64,000 nt of DNA from Chitinophaga costaii (GCF_900094705.1 NZ_FMAR01000012.1:1-64000); one strand, 5' to 3'. Counted from the stretch's first letter, positions 1 to 8,649 are shown. Notes: generated by a model from the letters alone, not told the origin. A program made the numbers and translations.

Positions 1-56
1 TATTAGCTTGTTGCTGTTCCATCGCTTTGATTTTTGGTAAGAAGCTAAAATAATAA

Positions 57-821
57 TCTTACCTAAATTCAGTTTTTAACTTCCCGGAGGGACACATCTA
101 TGTAACAATATTTGATAAAACAACGGAACACGAAAGGCTGATTGCTTTGCTTGAGGAATGGGGCTTTCAATATCATGGTATCAAGAAAACTCCAACAGGA
201 GACGAAAAGGTATTTACCAGAGAATTTGACCGAAACGCGACAATAAGTTTAGACCATCCTAAAATAACATACCCCTACCTTTCTAAGGAAAGCGATATTT
301 ACATTGTGCCGATTTATCCCAGCTATCACACTGAGTTATTTCCAGATTCAATTTTAAATACTGAATCACCCAAGGAATATATTGAAAATGAACCTCATCG
401 TAACGCATTAAGTAAAGTATATATCTCTCGTTCATCAGAAAGAAACTTAAAAAGCGGCGATATAATTGTATTCTATCGAACTGGTGACACTTACCCCAAA
501 ATATATTCCGGTGTAGTTACAACAATTGGTGTTGTAGAATCAATAAATACAGATATAACCGATGAAGAACATTTTGTTGCTTTATGTCGCAAAAGAAGTG
601 TATTCTCTGATGGTTCTCTTAAAGAGCACTGGAACTATAAGCCGAAGAGTAGGCCATTTATCGTTAACTTTCTTTATGTGGCATCTTTTCCTAGAAGGCC
701 AAATTTAAAGTGGTTAAACGAAAATGGTGTAATACCTTCGATTTTGGATATGCCTAGAGGTTTTAGGAAAATAAGCAGGGAAGATTTTTATAACATTACA
801 AAATATGCGTACGGAAAATGA
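57..821 (+). pseudogene. 5'-truncated GNAT acetyltransferase fused to a PUA-like domain
   Basis: The frame is open from a stop at 54-56 and ends at 819-821, but has no ATG near its 5' end. The first possible start is a TTG at 147. Translation from 57 gives a stretch resembling the last strands of a GNAT acetyltransferase (around IYVTIFDK and LLEEWGF), and a 147 start would cut off most of it. The acetyl-CoA-binding core that should come before is missing, and two in-frame stops stand upstream. The C-terminal ~150 residues resemble a PUA-like fold of the EVE/ASCH kind (LKSGDIIVFYRTG, then GVVTTIGVVE), a class that binds RNA or modified bases. The stop overlaps the next start by four bases (ATGA), so the two genes were probably cotranscribed. 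Base composition is clearly more AT-rich than after 1435. I infer a remnant whose 5' part was lost at a recombination junction; a real gene starting at TTG 147 is the alternative. Confidence 0.55.
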
Positions 822-1189
822 AGGTTCTATTATCGATTAAGCCAGAATATGCTTTCAAAATATTTGACGGTGAGAAAAAATTTGAATTTAGAAAAGCCAT
901 TTTCAAGAAAGCAAATATAAAAACGGTTGTTGTATATGCGTCGTCGCCCGTTCAAAGAGTTATAGGTGAATTTGAAATTGATGATATTTTCAGTCTTGAA
1001 CCTAGAAAATTATGGGAGAAAACTAAGGAATTCTCCGGCATTTCTGAAGAATTTTTCTTTGCGTATTTTGCCGAAAGGAAGGTTGGGTATGCTATAAAGA
1101 TTAAAAAAACCCGGAAATATAGGACCCCTCTATTATTAAAAGACAGCTTTAATAATGCCGCCCCTCCGCAATCTTACATGTACATTTAG
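818..1189 (+). CDS. ASCH domain protein (PUA-like)
   Basis: The 123-residue product begins with LLSIKPEYAFKIFDGEKKFEFRK, which is typical of small ASCH-domain proteins: a beta strand, a helix, then the conserved K-x-FEFRK segment. It continues with VVVYASSP and VIGEFEIDDIF strands. ASCH domains are PUA-like folds proposed to bind RNA; some family members are nucleases or amidohydrolases, so the reaction here cannot be stated. The start codon overlaps the stop of the upstream PUA-like gene, implying translational coupling. Pairs of ASCH/EVE proteins with acetyltransferases are common in mobile islands, and the AT-rich composition fits. No regulator or toxin partner is visible inside the window. 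Confidence 0.75.
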   Translation: MKVLLSIKPEYAFKIFDGEKKFEFRKAIFKKANIKTVVVYASSPVQRVIGEFEIDDIFSLEPRKLWEKTKEFSGISEEFFFAYFAERKVGYAIKIKKTRKYRTPLLLKDSFNNAAPPQSYMYI

Positions 1190-1219
1190 TGCATATACAA
1201 AAATGATTGTCGACTATAG

Positions 1220-1263
1220 GCCCGTTTTTAGGGCGGATAGGCTAAATTACCAATGGTATTGGT
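1220..1263. repeat. Two short inverted repeats after the ASCH gene
   Basis: GCCC (1220-1223) and GGGC (1231-1234) flank a T-rich loop and may form a weak terminator for the ASCH gene. A second perfect inverted repeat, ACCAAT (1249-1254) and ATTGGT (1258-1263), has a three-base spacer. Both are read directly from the sequence; a role in termination or recombinase binding is inference. Confidence 0.4.
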
Positions 1264-1292
1264 GTTATATTTAATGTTTGTATAATTTACCT

Positions 1293-1314
1293 AGTGCCCT
1301 CCCAGTACCCTCCC
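1293..1314. repeat. Tandem 11-bp direct repeat, possible recombinase site
   Basis: AGTGCCCTCCC (1293-1303) is followed at once by AGTACCCTCCC (1304-1314), two copies with one mismatch. The pair is a GC-rich patch in otherwise AT-rich non-coding DNA (1190-1434) between the ASCH gene and the 3' end of the acyl-CoA dehydrogenase. The composition change at about 1430 and the repeats fit arm or core sites of a tyrosine recombinase at an island end, but no integrase is present in the window. Confidence 0.35.
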
Positions 1315-1434
1315 AAAGTGAGCAAAAGTATTTTAAAGTGGCAAATTTTGATTTCCTGAAAATTCATAACTCAGTGAAAAATAAATTGTTTTAAGGTCTT
1401 ATATACACAAAATATTGTATGGCATGCAAGTGCT

Positions 1435-3228
1435 TTATAAAAAATATTTACCCTGGGCAATCATCTCGTCTGCAATACGGCGGCGGGCGGCTTTGGTATT
1501 AAATGCATCGGCTTTGGTAAAGCGTTTCAGGCCCAGTAGCATCATACGTTGTGTATCGCCTTCGGCAAAGGCGTTGATGGCATCTTTACCGGCCTTATTA
1601 ATTTTATCAGCAGCATCATACAGGTAAGTGCGTACTACATCGGCTTGCAGGGCGGTGGCCGCTTCGCCCTGGAGATCCTGTAATTTTTGCAGGCGCAGCA
1701 GCGCACTTTCGGCTACATAGGTTTCAATGGCCATGTCGGCTATGTTCATCAGGATTTCCTGCTCGTCCTGCAATTTTTGCATGAGTTGCTGGGCGGCGGC
1801 ACCGGCTACCAGCAGGATGGCCTTTTTAAAATTGACAATCAGTTTGGTTTCTTTGGCAAACGGGGTATCGTCTTCACTGCCAAAATCTGGGATGCTCACC
1901 AGTTCCTTCTGCACGGCAAAGGCAGGGCCCATGAGATCTATTTTCCCTTTCATGGCGCGTTTCAGGGTCATGTCCAGCGTGAGCAAGCGGTTTATTTCAT
2001 TGGTGCCTTCAAAGATGCGGTTGATGCGGGAATCGCGGTAGGCCTTGGATACCACGTATTCATCGCTGAAACCATTTCCTCCGTGTATCTGTACACCTTC
2101 ATCCACCACGTAGTCCAGCACTTCGGAGCCATTTACCTTCAGGATGGCGCATTCTACGGCATATTCCTCGGCGGCGCCCAGCAGGGCCTCGGCAAAGGAT
2201 TTGCCTTCTGCCATCAGTTCTTTTTCCTTCCAATCGATGAGGTGGGCGGTGCGGTACAGGGCAGCCTCGCTGGTCCAGATGCGGATTACCATTTCAGCTA
2301 GTTTGTGCTTAATGGCGCCGAAGTTGGCAATGGGTTGTTTAAACTGTTCGCGGGTAACGGCATATTGCACCGTAATGTCCGCCGTTTTACGGGACCCGCC
2401 CAGGGCGGCAGCGCAAAGTTTCAGGCGGCCTATGTTCAGGATATTAAAGGCAATGAGGTGGCCTTTTCCAATGTCACCCAGTAAGTTTTCCACGGGCACT
2501 TTTACGTCCTGGAAATAGATCTGGCGGGTACTCGAGCCTTTGATGCCCATTTTATGTTCTTCTTCGCCCAGGGTAAATCCGGGGGTACCTTTTTCAAGGA
2601 TGAAGGCGGTAAACTTATCGCCGTCTATCTTGGCGAACACGGTAAATACATCGGCAAATCCGGAATTGGTAATCCAGGCTTTTTGTCCGTTCAGAATGTA
2701 ATATTTTCCGTCGTCGCTTAGTTTGGCGGTGGTTTTGGCACTCAGCGCATCCGAGCCGGAACCGGGTTCGGTGAGGGCATACGCGCCTTTCATTTCGCCG
2801 GTGGCCAGTTTGGGAATATATTTTTGTTTCTGAGCTTCGGTGCCAAAGTAGAGGATGGGCAGGGAGCCAATGCCGGTGTGGGCGGCCATGGCTACGGAAA
2901 AGGAATGTCCAGCCCCCAGTGCTTCATTGATCAGCGTGGCGGTCACGAAATCTTTACCTAAGCCATTGTAAGCTTCCGGGAAGGCGGCACCCAGCAAGCC
3001 TTGTGCGCCGGCTTTTTCCAGCAGGGAGGGCATCAGTCCTTCCTCCAGTTTATCGATGCGTTCCAGCAGTGGCGTTACTTCTACGTTAATGAATTGTTCG
3101 GCCATTTCCTTGATCATCCGCTGCTCTTCAGAAAATTCTTCGGGGATGAATGTATCGGCGGGAGTAGTGGGTTTTACAAGAAATTCAGCGCCTTTCAGGT
3201 GGGACTGTTTATCAACGGTTGCGTCCAT
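1435..3228 (-). CDS. Acyl-CoA dehydrogenase
   Basis: A 597-residue flavoprotein that oxidises acyl-CoA to trans-2-enoyl-CoA, the first step of beta-oxidation or branched-chain acyl-CoA breakdown. Family signatures are clear: YALTEPGSGSDA in the FAD/substrate region (about residues 150-165), GIKGSSTRQIYF, and QIHGGNGFSDEY followed by RIFEGTNEINR, whose Glu is the usual catalytic base. It is longer than the ~380-residue short/medium-chain enzymes; the extra ~180 C-terminal residues resemble the extension of VLCAD/ACAD9-like proteins. The ATG at 3228 gives a normal N-terminus. It is transcribed divergently from the alpha/beta hydrolase and ends at the border of the AT-rich island-like DNA. Chain-length preference cannot be told from sequence. 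Confidence 0.95.
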   Translation of the reverse strand: MDATVDKQSHLKGAEFLVKPTTPADTFIPEEFSEEQRMIKEMAEQFINVEVTPLLERIDKLEEGLMPSLLEKAGAQGLLGAAFPEAYNGLGKDFVTATLINEALGAGHSFSVAMAAHTGIGSLPILYFGTEAQKQKYIPKLATGEMKGAYALTEPGSGSDALSAKTTAKLSDDGKYYILNGQKAWITNSGFADVFTVFAKIDGDKFTAFILEKGTPGFTLGEEEHKMGIKGSSTRQIYFQDVKVPVENLLGDIGKGHLIAFNILNIGRLKLCAAALGGSRKTADITVQYAVTREQFKQPIANFGAIKHKLAEMVIRIWTSEAALYRTAHLIDWKEKELMAEGKSFAEALLGAAEEYAVECAILKVNGSEVLDYVVDEGVQIHGGNGFSDEYVVSKAYRDSRINRIFEGTNEINRLLTLDMTLKRAMKGKIDLMGPAFAVQKELVSIPDFGSEDDTPFAKETKLIVNFKKAILLVAGAAAQQLMQKLQDEQEILMNIADMAIETYVAESALLRLQKLQDLQGEAATALQADVVRTYLYDAADKINKAGKDAINAFAEGDTQRMMLLGLKRFTKADAFNTKAARRRIADEMIAQGKYFL

Positions 3229-3251
3229 AGCGTGGAAATTTTAGTGTACTC

Positions 3252-3281
3252 CTAATTTACTTAGTTTGGTGCAATTGGCAA
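3252..3281 (-). promoter_or_regulatory. Bacteroidota-type promoter of the acyl-CoA dehydrogenase
   Basis: On the minus strand TTG (3281-3279) is followed by exactly 19 bases and then TAAATTAG (3259-3252), one mismatch from the Bacteroidota -33/-7 consensus TTG-N19-TAnnTTTG. The predicted transcript starts about 20 bases before the ATG at 3228. The same region must also hold the divergent promoter of the hydrolase at 3305. Confidence 0.55.
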
Positions 3282-3304
3282 AAGTTGTTTAAAATTGCGG
3301 GCTT

Positions 3305-4111
3305 ATGCAGCACCAGCACTTTCAGCTTATCTACGGGGTCCATACGTTTCATGGCATCCGCGTGGGCCAAGGGCCTGCGTTGCTGGTATGCCTGCACGGT
3401 TTTGGGGAAAGTGCGGAACACTTCTTACCATTGGCCGAAGGCCTGGCCCATCGCTTTACGCTCGTGGCCCTGGATATGCCCCTGCATGGGCGCACCCGGT
3501 GGGAAGGGCCGGCTCCTATGACCAAGGAAGATCTGCACCATATCCTGACACTGCTACTACAGCAGGAAGGCCATCAGCGGTGTACGTTGCTGGGGTATAG
3601 TATGGGTGGGCGGCTGGCCCTATGTGCTGTGGAGGAGATGGCCGGCATATTAGACGGTCTGGTGCTGCTGGCGGGGGATGGACTATATAAAAACCGCTGG
3701 CATGTATTTGTAACGCAGACCTGGCTGGGCAACCGGATATTCCGCTACCAGAGTTATCATCCGGCCTTCTTTTTTAAACTGCTGCTGCTGGCCCGGCGGC
3801 TTGGGTGGATTAACGAAAGCATTTACAAATTTGCCTATCATCGGATGGATACGGAGGATAAACGCTTGCAGGTGTACCGGGTATGGACTACTTTGCGCCG
3901 CATGATGCCCAACCTGCCGCACGTGGAAGTTCGTATGCAACAATACCAGGTAAAGCTGCTGCAAGTGTTTGGCAAATACGACCGCATTATTCCGCCAGCT
4001 TTTGCCCGCCGGTTCCAGCACGCATCCTTCCCGGTAAAAACGATGGTGCTGGAAAAGGGGCATCAATTAATTAACGGATCGCTCGGTTATACGATCGATA
4101 ATAACTTGTAG
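3305..4111 (+). CDS. Alpha/beta hydrolase
   Basis: A 268-residue alpha/beta-fold hydrolase. The oxyanion-hole HGFG is at residues 31-34, the nucleophile elbow GYSMGG contains Ser99, and the rest of the triad is likely Asp226 (FGKYDRIIPP) and His253 (EKGHQLI). There is no signal peptide, so it acts in the cytoplasm. A cap of about 80 residues lies between the nucleophile and the acid. The substrate is unknown: esterase, lactonase or MenH-like enzymes share these motifs. The stop lies nine bases before the glycosyltransferase at 4121, so the two are probably cotranscribed. It is divergent from the acyl-CoA dehydrogenase. Confidence 0.85.
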   Translation: MQHQHFQLIYGVHTFHGIRVGQGPALLVCLHGFGESAEHFLPLAEGLAHRFTLVALDMPLHGRTRWEGPAPMTKEDLHHILTLLLQQEGHQRCTLLGYSMGGRLALCAVEEMAGILDGLVLLAGDGLYKNRWHVFVTQTWLGNRIFRYQSYHPAFFFKLLLLARRLGWINESIYKFAYHRMDTEDKRLQVYRVWTTLRRMMPNLPHVEVRMQQYQVKLLQVFGKYDRIIPPAFARRFQHASFPVKTMVLEKGHQLINGSLGYTIDNNL

Positions 4112-4120
4112 ACGCTACGC

Positions 4121-5266
4121 ATGTACATATTACTAAGTTTAATGCTGGCCCTGGGCCTGATGTATGGTTTCCTGCTGCTGCGCTACCGCTATGGCTGGAT
4201 GCGACTGGTGAGCCGGCCCTGCCCGCCGCCGGCAGCCGCCTTTCATACCAGGGTGTCCGTCATTATTCCTGCCCGCAACGAAGCGGAAAATATTCCCCCA
4301 CTGTTGCAGGCCCTTACCGCCCAGCAATATCCTCCCCACCTGCTGGAAATCATCATCATCGACGATTTTTCTACAGACGATACGGCTGCCCTGGTAAAAG
4401 CCTGTGCAGCACCTTATGTGCGCTTGTTGCAGATGTCGGAGCATTTCAGCATAGACCAGCGGCTGAATGCGTATAAAAAGAAAGCCATTGAAATAGCCAT
4501 TGGTATCTCCACCGGCGACCTCATTATAACCACTGATGCCGATTGTGTAATGGGGCCTGAATGGATCGCTTCTATTGTGCAGTGTTATGAATTTAATAGG
4601 CCTAAGTTCATTGCCGCTCCAGTGGCCTTTCACCGGGAGGATACTTTTTTCAAGCAATGGCAGTCGCTGGATTTTATTACCATGCAGGGCATCACCGGGG
4701 CCGCCTCCGCCCTGCATTCTGGCAGTATGTGCAACGGGGCTAACCTGGCGTATGAAAAGGCCGTATTTTACGAGGTAGACGGATTTCATGGGATAGATAA
4801 TATTGCCTCCGGCGACGACATGCTGCTCATGTATAAGATATTTAAAGTGTATCCCAACAGCATTGAATACATTCCACGGGAAGAAGCCATTGTATACACC
4901 CTGCCCATCGACAATTGGAAAGGCTTTATGAACCAGCGTATCCGCTGGTCGTCTAAGGCGGATAAGTACGACGACAAAAGCCTGATCCGCGTACTGGTCA
5001 TTTTTTATTTTTGGAACGTTTGCCTGGTGGTGCTGCCCCTGTGCGCCCTCTTTATGACGGCGCTGTGGTGGTGGTGGGCGGGCCTGTGTGCTTATAAAAT
5101 ACTCCTGGAATTATACTTTCTCTGGCCGGTAACAAAGTTTTTTAAACGCCGCTTCCTGCTCAAAATATTATTGCCCGGACAGCCCCTGCACATCCTGTAC
5201 GTGATCATGGCTGGCTGGCTGGGTAAGTTTGGTACTTACGAGTGGAAAGGACGGCGGGTGAAATAA
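4121..5266 (+). CDS. Membrane glycosyltransferase, family 2
   Basis: A 381-residue processive-type GT2 enzyme. One N-terminal membrane helix (about residues 3-21) precedes a GT-A domain starting at VSVIIPARNE. The nucleotide-sugar motif is DDFSTDD (81-87), the metal-binding DxD-like motif is DAD (139-141), GDD is at 231-233, and the QxxRW motif (QRIRW, 272-276) closes the active site. Two or three hydrophobic segments follow (about 290-335 and 350-370). The architecture fits transfer of sugars to a lipid or a growing glycan at the inner membrane face, similar to CrtQ- or hyaluronan-synthase-like GT2 proteins. Donor and acceptor are unknown. It follows the hydrolase closely and precedes an ABC permease. 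Confidence 0.88.
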   Translation: MYILLSLMLALGLMYGFLLLRYRYGWMRLVSRPCPPPAAAFHTRVSVIIPARNEAENIPPLLQALTAQQYPPHLLEIIIIDDFSTDDTAALVKACAAPYVRLLQMSEHFSIDQRLNAYKKKAIEIAIGISTGDLIITTDADCVMGPEWIASIVQCYEFNRPKFIAAPVAFHREDTFFKQWQSLDFITMQGITGAASALHSGSMCNGANLAYEKAVFYEVDGFHGIDNIASGDDMLLMYKIFKVYPNSIEYIPREEAIVYTLPIDNWKGFMNQRIRWSSKADKYDDKSLIRVLVIFYFWNVCLVVLPLCALFMTALWWWWAGLCAYKILLELYFLWPVTKFFKRRFLLKILLPGQPLHILYVIMAGWLGKFGTYEWKGRRVK

Positions 5267-5292
5267 ACGGTGAAAACCCTTATCTTAAAATC

Positions 5293-6399
5293 ATGATCTC
5301 CACGGCTGCCCGCTCACCTGCTTTGCAACGGCTGCTGCGCAATAAAGGTGCGGCGGCGGGCCTGTGCGTGATTGTGCTGGCAGCGTTGCTGAGCATCTTC
5401 GCCTACTTCCTGGCCCCCGATCATACCCCCAATGCCAACCGGATGACGCTGGAGATCAATGGCGCCCATCCTGGTTTTACGGTGACCATGCTGGCCATTC
5501 CAAAGGTACCCGCCCCGCCCCCAACCGGCTTATGGAAGCGGCTGCTGAATGGTACGGAGGATCCCTACACCTGGGTTCCTATTAAACAATACCAGTACAC
5601 CAGCGATAGCCTGCTGGTGGAGCGTTATGTAGACGAGACCACCACGGCCCGCGATGCCTATGCCCTGGCCAGCCTTACCCCTGGTAGCCGCCCGGTAGCC
5701 AATGCCGGGAAGGGGCCGCTCATCATACGGCGTACATACTGGCTAGGCACCGACCGTTTTGGGCGCGACATCCTGAGCCGCCTGATCGTGGGTACGCGGG
5801 TAAGTCTGAGCGTAGGCTGCATAGCCGTGCTGATATCCCTCACCATAGGCGTGTTGCTGGGCGCCCTGGCGGGGTACTTCCGTGGCAAGGTAGATGAAGT
5901 GGTGATGTGGGGCATGAACGTGATCTGGGCCATACCTACGTTGCTGTTGGTGTTTGCCATCACCCTGGCGCTGGGTAAAGGTTTCTGGCAGGTATTTATT
6001 GCCGTGGGGCTTACCCTGTGGGTGAGCGTGGCCCGCCTCATCCGTGGGCAGGTATTAGTGCTGCGGGAGCTGCCCTTCATAGAAGCCACGCGGGCGCTGG
6101 GTTTTGGGCATGCACGTACTATTGGGGTACACATACTGCCCAATATAGCCGGCCCTGTCATGGTGGTAGCCGCTGGCAATTTTGCTACCGCTATCGTGGT
6201 AGAGGCGGGTTTGAGTTTCCTGGGCGTAGGCGTACAGCCCCCACAACCTTCCTGGGGACTGATGATCAAAGAAAATTATAATTTTATCATTACCCACAAC
6301 CCCATGCTGGCCCTGGCACCGGGTTTTGCCATTATGATGCTGGTGCTGGCCTTTAATTTCCTGGGCAATGGACTGCGCGATGCCCTGGATGTGAAATAG
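5293..6399 (+). CDS. ABC transporter permease, DppC/OppC type
   Basis: A 368-residue inner-membrane permease of the peptide/nickel ABC importer class. The ATG at 5293 is preferred over an in-frame start at 5242 that would overlap the glycosyltransferase, because it begins directly at the usual N-terminal cytoplasmic segment. A first membrane helix (about 20-40) is followed by an unusually long extracytoplasmic loop, then LGTDRFGRDILSRLI, a DppC hallmark, then five more helices. The EAA loop (EATRALG...HILPN) that docks onto the ATPase is intact. No DppB, ATPase or binding protein lies next to it, so the partner subunits must be encoded elsewhere. The substrate is probably an oligopeptide, by family only. 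Confidence 0.88.
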   Translation: MISTAARSPALQRLLRNKGAAAGLCVIVLAALLSIFAYFLAPDHTPNANRMTLEINGAHPGFTVTMLAIPKVPAPPPTGLWKRLLNGTEDPYTWVPIKQYQYTSDSLLVERYVDETTTARDAYALASLTPGSRPVANAGKGPLIIRRTYWLGTDRFGRDILSRLIVGTRVSLSVGCIAVLISLTIGVLLGALAGYFRGKVDEVVMWGMNVIWAIPTLLLVFAITLALGKGFWQVFIAVGLTLWVSVARLIRGQVLVLRELPFIEATRALGFGHARTIGVHILPNIAGPVMVVAAGNFATAIVVEAGLSFLGVGVQPPQPSWGLMIKENYNFIITHNPMLALAPGFAIMMLVLAFNFLGNGLRDALDVK

Positions 6400-6544
6400 T
6401 GCGGCGCAGCCTACACTTACCTACCTGCATTTCCTTCTGGTAAATAAAGCGCTGAATGCTTTGTTTGTATTAATAAAATATCTAATTTTATTAGTAAGCA
6501 ACCTATCGAAAAACCATATCTACCAGTATATAATATTTGTCTCC

Positions 6545-6973
6545 ATGTCCTTTTCATCACTACGCGCAGCGCGTTTCGTTTGTTTCTTTCTCCTGGTGGC
6601 AGGCCTGATGGCTTGCAGCAAAAAGCATAAAGGCAATGGTGATGTAAAACCGCAGGAACAGGGCCTGGTGCTGAAGCTGGATGGCGTATCGGAATCTACT
6701 CCTACTGCTGCCCCTGGCGAAACCTACCCCTTCTCTGTAGGCGTTACCTCTACCCTGCCCGCAGCAGGCGTAACGGTAACAGTAGTAGTTACCACCGTGA
6801 GCGGTACCGACATACCACAACCTCCCATGCCAGCCCAAACTACTGCCCCCATTAGCATTACTTTGGTAAACCTGCCAGACCTCAAAACCTGCAACGTTAC
6901 CATTACCATCACCTCCGTTTCTAACCCGGAAAATACCGTTACCAAGACATTTCAAATCACCAATAAAGCCTAG
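6545..6973 (+). CDS. Small lipoprotein of unknown function
   Basis: A 142-residue product with a lipoprotein signal peptide: positive n-region, hydrophobic stretch and lipobox LMAC followed by SKKHKG, so it should be lipidated at the Cys and held in an outer or inner membrane. The mature part is rich in Thr, Val and Pro (VTVTVVVTTVSG and similar), suggesting one Ig-like beta-sandwich. The start at 6545 is chosen because it opens the signal peptide; an upstream start at 6461 adds a sequence without coding character. A terminator follows directly. I do not recognise a named family. Confidence 0.7.
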   Translation: MSFSSLRAARFVCFFLLVAGLMACSKKHKGNGDVKPQEQGLVLKLDGVSESTPTAAPGETYPFSVGVTSTLPAAGVTVTVVVTTVSGTDIPQPPMPAQTTAPISITLVNLPDLKTCNVTITITSVSNPENTVTKTFQITNKA

Positions 6974-6996
6974 TGATCGGATACGCCGCCTTGCAA

Positions 6997-7021
6997 AGCA
7001 ACCCAGCAGGTTGCTTTTTTA
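6997..7021 (+). terminator. Rho-independent terminator
   Basis: AGCAACC (6997-7003) pairs with GGTTGCT (7009-7015) across a five-base loop, followed by a run of T. It closes the lipoprotein gene ending at 6973. Confidence 0.85.
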
Positions 7022-7045
7022 TATACTGTTTTGAAAATTGTGACT

Positions 7046-7053
7046 TAGGTTTG
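7046..7053 (+). promoter_or_regulatory. Candidate -7 box upstream of glycosyltransferase
   Basis: TAGGTTTG matches the Bacteroidota -7 consensus TAnnTTTG exactly, 20 bases before the ATG at 7074. No clear TTG is found at the 19-base spacing, so the assignment is tentative. Confidence 0.4.
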
Positions 7054-7073
7054 CATCCATTGAATCTGGATCT

Positions 7074-8144
7074 ATGCGAATGGCAGTTTTAGCGGCAGGA
7101 CAGTGGACAGACCGTCCTACAGATACCGGCAATGCCGTCCGGGAAATTTTGTTCGGGCTATGTCAGCAGTACCCATCTCACAATTTTTTGTTCATCAGTA
7201 AAAAATCGTTCAACCCTGCCGGCCTGCCGGTCAATGCCCAGCCGCTGGTGATTTCGCCGGTACTGAACCATTATTATTGGGAAGAGTGGCAATTGCCCAG
7301 GGCATTGAAAAAAGAAAAGGTGGAGCAATTGCTGGTGGTAAATGAGCTGCCGCCCGCCAAGCTGAAAGTTCCGGTGACCCTGTTAGTCACCCATGCCCGC
7401 TGGTTATTGGATGCCGATGCGGCCAAAGCTGCCGAGCTATTGCCCAGGGTCCGGCATATCCTCGTTCTGTCTGAAACCCTGCGTAATGCCCTGTTGGCCC
7501 TGGCCCCCGCCGCTGCGGCGCAGGTACGCCTGGTGCGCCCCGGCCAGAACGCCCTGTACCGGCCCCTGGAATGGGACGACCGCCAGGCCGTGAAGCAGGA
7601 ACACGCCGGCGGCACTGAATACTTCCTGGCCACGGGCACCATAGACCCGCGCAACAATTCCTTGCCCTTACTCAAAGCATACTCCATCCTTAAAAAACGG
7701 CTGCGCAGCAATGTGAAGCTCATCCTGGCCGGCGAAGTGAGCGCCGCTGGCCAGGAAATTATTGATTCCCTGACTTCCTTCCGTTTTCGCCAGGACGTGA
7801 TATGGCTGCCGCAGCCCGATGCCGCCACCCTGGCTACTTTAACAGCCGGCGCTTACGGCCTGCTATTCACCAACCGTTTCGACGGCCTGGCCCTGCCAGT
7901 CTATAACGCCCTGCACTGCAATGTGCCAGTGATCGCTTACGAAAGCCCGGCAGCCCGCGAAGCTGGCGGCCCTGCCGTGATCTACGCAGACCCTGCCCAG
8001 TCAGACGACCTGGCAGAAAAACTGATCCTGCTCTACAAAGATGAAAACCTGCGCGCCCGCCACCTGGCCGTGGTGCCGGATACCGTTCATTTGCCGCCTT
8101 GGGATAGCACTGTATTGGAAGTGGGAGCAATGCTGGGGTTGTAA
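7074..8144 (+). CDS. Glycosyltransferase, family 4 type (GT-B)
   Basis: A 356-residue GT-B protein. The C-terminal half carries the family 1/4 signature: FLATGTIDPRNN at the domain junction, SNVKLILAGE, then TNRFDGLALPVYNALHCNVPVIA, in which the usual EGFGLP-like loop is altered to DGLALP. The N-terminal half has lower similarity but shows HARWLLDADA and VLSETLRN. It probably transfers a sugar from a nucleotide donor in the cytoplasm; donor and acceptor are unknown. It has its own terminator upstream and stands alone on its strand before gldC. The altered loop may mean altered donor binding. Confidence 0.8.
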   Translation: MRMAVLAAGQWTDRPTDTGNAVREILFGLCQQYPSHNFLFISKKSFNPAGLPVNAQPLVISPVLNHYYWEEWQLPRALKKEKVEQLLVVNELPPAKLKVPVTLLVTHARWLLDADAAKAAELLPRVRHILVLSETLRNALLALAPAAAAQVRLVRPGQNALYRPLEWDDRQAVKQEHAGGTEYFLATGTIDPRNNSLPLLKAYSILKKRLRSNVKLILAGEVSAAGQEIIDSLTSFRFRQDVIWLPQPDAATLATLTAGAYGLLFTNRFDGLALPVYNALHCNVPVIAYESPAAREAGGPAVIYADPAQSDDLAEKLILLYKDENLRARHLAVVPDTVHLPPWDSTVLEVGAMLGL

Positions 8145-8289
8145 GCCGTAGCGACTATAATTAAAAGTGCAGGAAGAGGTGTTTCCCCCTCACCGCCAAG
8201 ATGGCCCATGCCCACAGGCCGCCTGGCAAATGCCGGCATGCGTTTATGCCCAATAAGCCCTACCTTTACGACCTTAATTTTAAACGCAC

Positions 8290-8649
8290 ATGGCAAAATC
8301 TTCTACAATTCAGATTAATGTGGCGCTCGACGAACAGCGTGTGCCGGAGAAAATTGAATGGAGCGCCTCGGACAGCGCCCAGGCAAATAAGAACAAGGCC
8401 AAAGCCATGATGATCGCTTTCTGGGATGCCAAGGAAAAAACAGCCCTGCGCATAGACCTCTGGACCAAAGACATGATGGTAGATGAAATGGCCGACTTCT
8501 TTTTTCAGACCATGATGACTATGGCAGATACCTACAAACGTGCCACGCCCTATCACGACCAGGCCGAAGACCTGCGCACCTTTGCCCGCGACTTTTTCGA
8601 AAAATTCAACGAAAAGCAAAAAGCGGAACAGGCCCAGGAAAAGAAATAA
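8290..8649 (+). CDS. gldC: Gliding motility protein GldC
   Basis: A 119-residue protein matching GldC: an N-terminal STIQINVALDEQRVPEKIEWSA segment and a central LRIDLWTKDMMVDEMADFF segment, both highly conserved in the family. GldC was identified through gliding mutants of Flavobacterium johnsoniae; it has no signal peptide and is thought to be cytoplasmic, with no known enzymatic role. The C-terminus ends in a charged helix (EKFNEKQKAEQAQEKK). GldC is restricted to Bacteroidota, which supports the assignment of the organism. It lies 43 bases upstream of the YqeY gene and is probably cotranscribed with it. Confidence 0.93.
   Translation: MAKSSTIQINVALDEQRVPEKIEWSASDSAQANKNKAKAMMIAFWDAKEKTALRIDLWTKDMMVDEMADFFFQTMMTMADTYKRATPYHDQAEDLRTFARDFFEKFNEKQKAEQAQEKK

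Noticed and set aside
1..56. Short minus-strand frame running off the left edge (reads ...FSFLPKIKAMEQQQAN)
   Set aside because: A stop lies directly upstream and only about six codons follow its sole ATG inside the window, so it cannot be supported as a gene.
1687..2518. Long open frames on the plus strand within the acyl-CoA dehydrogenase gene
   Set aside because: They lie fully inside a strongly conserved minus-strand gene and show no recognisable protein features; they are antisense shadows.
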